NCBI GenBank assembly: GCA_009937425.1
Contig: JAACFO010000001.1
Coordinates: forward strand, 1 to 64,000
DNA from: Gammaproteobacteria bacterium
Lineage (GTDB): Bacteria > Pseudomonadota > Gammaproteobacteria > HK1
Direction: 5' to 3'
Length of the DNA stretch: 64,000 nt
Below the pieces are notes generated by a model. It worked only from the letters and a program-made list of their open reading frames with translations. It did no database searches and was not told the DNA's origin. Below, piece by piece: positions 61,522-64,000 of the stretch (position 1 is the first letter of the stretch; the number at the start of each line of letters is the position of its first letter). The position numbers were made by a program, and so were the translations under genes.

Positions 61522-62370
61522 ATGACCGACGTGCGCATTGGGCTACTGCATCCGGGCGAGATGGGCGCCAGCATCGGCGCCGCGGCCCGGGGGGTCGGCG
61601 CGAGCGTGAGTTGGGCGTCCAGCGGTCGCAGCGACGACAGCCGCCGCCGGGCCGCGAAGTCCGGGCTCGAGGATAAGACCAGCCTCTCGGAACTCGCCTC
61701 GAGCAGCGATTTTATTATCTCCGTGTGCCCGCCGGATGCCGCCACCGCGTTGGCAAAAAGCGTTGCCGCTACCGGCTTCGCAGGCGTCTATGTGGACGCT
61801 AACGCGGTGTCTACCGGAACCGCCCGTGAAGTCGCCGCAATCGTCGAGAATTCCGGCGCGCGCTTCGTCGACGGCGGGATCATAGGACCACCGGCCCACC
61901 GCCAGGGCACCACGCGCCTGTACTTGTCCGGGGACGAAGCAGCCACGGTGGCCAGCGCATTCGAGGGCAGCATCCTCGAGGCAATCACCATCGACACGCG
62001 CCCCGGCTCCGCATCGGCTCTGAAAATGTGTTACGCGGCCTGGACCAAGGGCTCGGCGGCACTGCTCATAGCCATCCGCGCATTGGCGCTTGCCGAGGGG
62101 GTGGAAGGGGCGTTGCTCGAGGAATGGTCGATTTCCCAGCAGGGACTGGACGCGCGCAGCACCGCCGCCGCCCGCAATAATGCCTTCAAGGCCTGGCGCT
62201 TTGCCGGCGAAATGCGCGAGATCGCCGCCACCTTCGAGGCATCGGGTCTTCCCGGCGAATTCCACGCCGGCGCCGCGGATATCTACGAGCGACTGGCTGG
62301 CTTTAAAGACTGCGACCCGGCGCCGGAATTCTCTGAGCTCATGCAGACCATTCTCGCTAACAGGACTTGA
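61522..62370 (+). CDS. NAD(P)-binding DUF1932 dehydrogenase
   Basis: 282 aa from ATG 61522. A beta-hydroxyacid-dehydrogenase type N-terminal Rossmann domain (VRIGLLHPGEMGASIGAAARG; SVCPPDAATALA, FVDGGIIGPPA) with a C-terminal helical DUF1932 domain (SALKMCYAAWTKGSAALLIAIRALA). The Lys in KMCYAAWTKG fits the catalytic lysine of 3-hydroxyisobutyrate dehydrogenase relatives. Substrate unknown; related enzymes act on hydroxyacids derived from threonine or hydroxyaspartate-like compounds. Confidence 0.83.
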   Translation: MTDVRIGLLHPGEMGASIGAAARGVGASVSWASSGRSDDSRRRAAKSGLEDKTSLSELASSSDFIISVCPPDAATALAKSVAATGFAGVYVDANAVSTGTAREVAAIVENSGARFVDGGIIGPPAHRQGTTRLYLSGDEAATVASAFEGSILEAITIDTRPGSASALKMCYAAWTKGSAALLIAIRALALAEGVEGALLEEWSISQQGLDARSTAAARNNAFKAWRFAGEMREIAATFEASGLPGEFHAGAADIYERLAGFKDCDPAPEFSELMQTILANRT

Positions 62371-62427
62371 CCCGCAAATTGCCGGTCGCGCAGGATTGAC
62401 GGCGAGACAGAGGGAGGGCCGCGGAGC

Positions 62428-64000
62428 GTGAAATCCCATGTGCAGGTTGCCGTCATTGGTGGCGGCGTGGTCGGGTGCAGTGTGCTGTACCATCTCACCA
62501 AGCTCGGATGGAAGGACGTCCTTCTCATCGAGCGATCGGAACTCACTTCAGGGTCCACCTGGCACGCCGCGGGCGGCTTCCACACCCTCAATGCCGACAC
62601 CAACATGGCGGCGCTCCAGGGTTACACCATCGGGCTCTACAAAGAGCTGGAAGCCATCAGCGATCAATCCTGCGGTCTGCACCACGTGGGGGGCATCACA
62701 ATCGCCACCACCCCGGACCGCATGGACTTTCTCAAAGCCGAACGTGCCAAGCACCGCTATATGGGTCTCGACACGGAGATCGTCGGTCCCGCCGAAATTC
62801 GCGAGCTGAGCCCCATCACCAACGTCGATGGCGTCATTGGTGCACTTTACGATCCGCTGGACGGTCACCTGGACCCTTCCGGCACCACCCACGCCTACGC
62901 AAAAGCGGCGCGCATGCAGGGCGCGGAGATCGTATTGCGCAATCGCGTGCTGGAACTCAATCCGCAACCCGACCATAGCTGGCAGGTCGTCACCGAGCAG
63001 GGCACGTTGAATGCCGAGTACGTGGTCAACGCGGCAGGGCTGTGGGCCCGGGAGTTGGGCGAGATGGTCGGCATTACCATCCCCTGTCACCCCATGGAGC
63101 ATCAATATCTTGTTACCGAAGACATCCCGGAGGTATACGAGCGCGGTGAAGAGCTGCCCCATGTGATGGATCCCGCCGGTGAGAGCTACCTGCGCCAGGA
63201 GGGCCGCGGACTGGTGTTGGGAGTCTACGAGCAGGCCTGCGAGCACTGGGCAGTGGAAGGCACACCCTGGGATTTCGGCCACGAATTGCTGCCCGATAAG
63301 CTGGAACGCATGATGGACAAGCTCGGTACCGCCCACGAGCGTTATCCGTGCCTGGAGGCGGCGGGCATCAAGCGCATCATCAATGGGCCCTTCACCTTCG
63401 CCCCGGATGGCAATCCCCTGGTGGGGCCGGTACCGGGGCTCAAGAATTACTGGTGTGCCTGTGCCGTGATGGCGGGCTTCAGCCAGGGCGGCGGCGTCGG
63501 ACTGACACTCGCCGAGTGGATGGTGGGCGGCGAACCGTCCCGGGACGTGTTCGCCATGGACGTGTCACGCTTCGGCGATTACTGCACGCACCCCTATACC
63601 CGCGCCAAGGTGAAGGAGAACTATCAGCGGCGCTTCGCCATCTCCTATCCCAACGAGGAGTTGCCGGCGGCACGCCCGATGGCTACCACACCAGCCTATT
63701 CCATCTGGAAATCACGCAATGCCGTGTTCGGCTCCGGATTCGGGCTCGAGCACGTCAACTATTTCGCTCCCGAAGGCCAGGAGCCCCTCGAAACCCCGAC
63801 ATTCCGGCGCTCCAACGCCTTTGCCACCGTCGCCGAAGAGTGCCGCGCGGTACGCACCGCGGTGGGTATCAACGAGATCCACAATTTTGGTAAGTACGAG
63901 ATCACAGGCGCCGATGCGGCCAGTTGGCTCGGGCATATCATGGCCGGTCGCGTACCCCGGCCGGGTCGGATCACGCTGACCCCGATGTTGAGTCCCAAGG
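62428..64000 (+). CDS. Dimethylglycine/sarcosine dehydrogenase-type flavoprotein, 3' end missing
   Basis: Absent from the ORF track because no stop lies in the window. GTG 62428 follows GGAG. The FAD fold is VAVIGGGVVGCSVLYHLTKLGW, then GSTWHAAGGFHTLN, whose His is the covalent-FAD type seen in dimethylglycine dehydrogenases. A conserved segment GPVPGLKNYWCACAVMAGFSQGGGVG is followed, around residue 415, by the start of a GcvT folate-binding domain (RSNAFATVAEECRAVRTAVGINEI). It would demethylate an N-methyl amino acid with transfer of the one-carbon unit to tetrahydrofolate. Confidence 0.92.
   Translation, partial: MKSHVQVAVIGGGVVGCSVLYHLTKLGWKDVLLIERSELTSGSTWHAAGGFHTLNADTNMAALQGYTIGLYKELEAISDQSCGLHHVGGITIATTPDRMDFLKAERAKHRYMGLDTEIVGPAEIRELSPITNVDGVIGALYDPLDGHLDPSGTTHAYAKAARMQGAEIVLRNRVLELNPQPDHSWQVVTEQGTLNAEYVVNAAGLWARELGEMVGITIPCHPMEHQYLVTEDIPEVYERGEELPHVMDPAGESYLRQEGRGLVLGVYEQACEHWAVEGTPWDFGHELLPDKLERMMDKLGTAHERYPCLEAAGIKRIINGPFTFAPDGNPLVGPVPGLKNYWCACAVMAGFSQGGGVGLTLAEWMVGGEPSRDVFAMDVSRFGDYCTHPYTRAKVKENYQRRFAISYPNEELPAARPMATTPAYSIWKSRNAVFGSGFGLEHVNYFAPEGQEPLETPTFRRSNAFATVAEECRAVRTAVGINEIHNFGKYEITGADAASWLGHIMAGRVPRPGRITLTPMLSPK

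Noticed and set aside
1-64000. tRNA, rRNA, CRISPR, prophage and insertion sequences
   Set aside because: None seen: no tRNA T-loop signatures in plausible cloverleaf context, no spaced direct repeats, no transposase or integrase frames. A covariance-model scan would be needed to exclude small RNAs.

Overview
The window reads as a dense, GC-rich chromosomal segment of a gammaproteobacterium. The asparaginyl-tRNA synthetase, threonine dehydrogenase, Kbl, malate synthase G and ArfB all resemble the Escherichia coli proteins closely in length and motifs. Several families (DUF4124, DUF5329, PilZ, TM2-RDD, alanine-zipper lipoprotein) are common in environmental gammaproteobacteria. I cannot name the genus; a marine or sediment lineage is only a guess. 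I see no rRNA, tRNA, CRISPR array, insertion sequence or phage gene. No gap between genes exceeds 300 bases; the largest are about 58174-58409 and 38464-38694.

Layout. 1-5708: end of a GGDEF-EAL protein, then a minus-strand operon for an iron-sulfur flavoprotein and a two-subunit 2-oxoacid:ferredoxin oxidoreductase. 5910-9153: Crp-type regulator, PilZ protein, FAD amine oxidase and YtoQ. 9344-13627: Cys-rich DUF4124 protein, cardiolipin synthase, DMT exporter, asnS. 13632-20628: a compact minus-strand operon (D-2-hydroxyacid dehydrogenase, APH-type kinase, divergent enolase paralogue, secreted protein, cinA) facing a second D-2-hydroxyacid dehydrogenase and a cupin. 20755-28000: a CX3C secreted protein, tdh-kbl, a glycosyltransferase with wecB, and malate synthase G. 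28019-35625: small secreted or zinc-ribbon proteins, a YeeE/YedE transporter and an RND efflux pair. 35714-40006: conserved hypothetical, isochorismatase-like hydrolase, an archaeal-type pantoate kinase plus phosphopantothenate synthetase pair, a TM2-RDD protein and a META-domain protein. 40013-45559: a minus-strand run of small accessory genes, including fosX. 45574-49838: a MacAB-like ABC system with two permeases. 49962-57389: arfB, an M48 protease, an EEP phosphohydrolase, a PAS histidine kinase with a receiver-only regulator, and a class III aminotransferase. 57505-64000: methyltransferase-like protein, lipoprotein, monooxygenase, then an amino-acid/methylamine catabolic operon that runs off the window.

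The most striking content is the archaeal-type coenzyme A gene pair at 36899-38463, normally characteristic of Archaea. Second is the enolase-paralogue operon, whose gene content (dehydrogenase, kinase, enolase) could form a hydroxyacid-to-enolpyruvate route but whose enolase has lost active-site residues. A third theme is a set of small exported proteins with strictly spaced cysteine pairs (CX4C, CX3C and CX6C ladders). Two genes (cls and a zinc-ribbon protein) appear to start at ATC codons.
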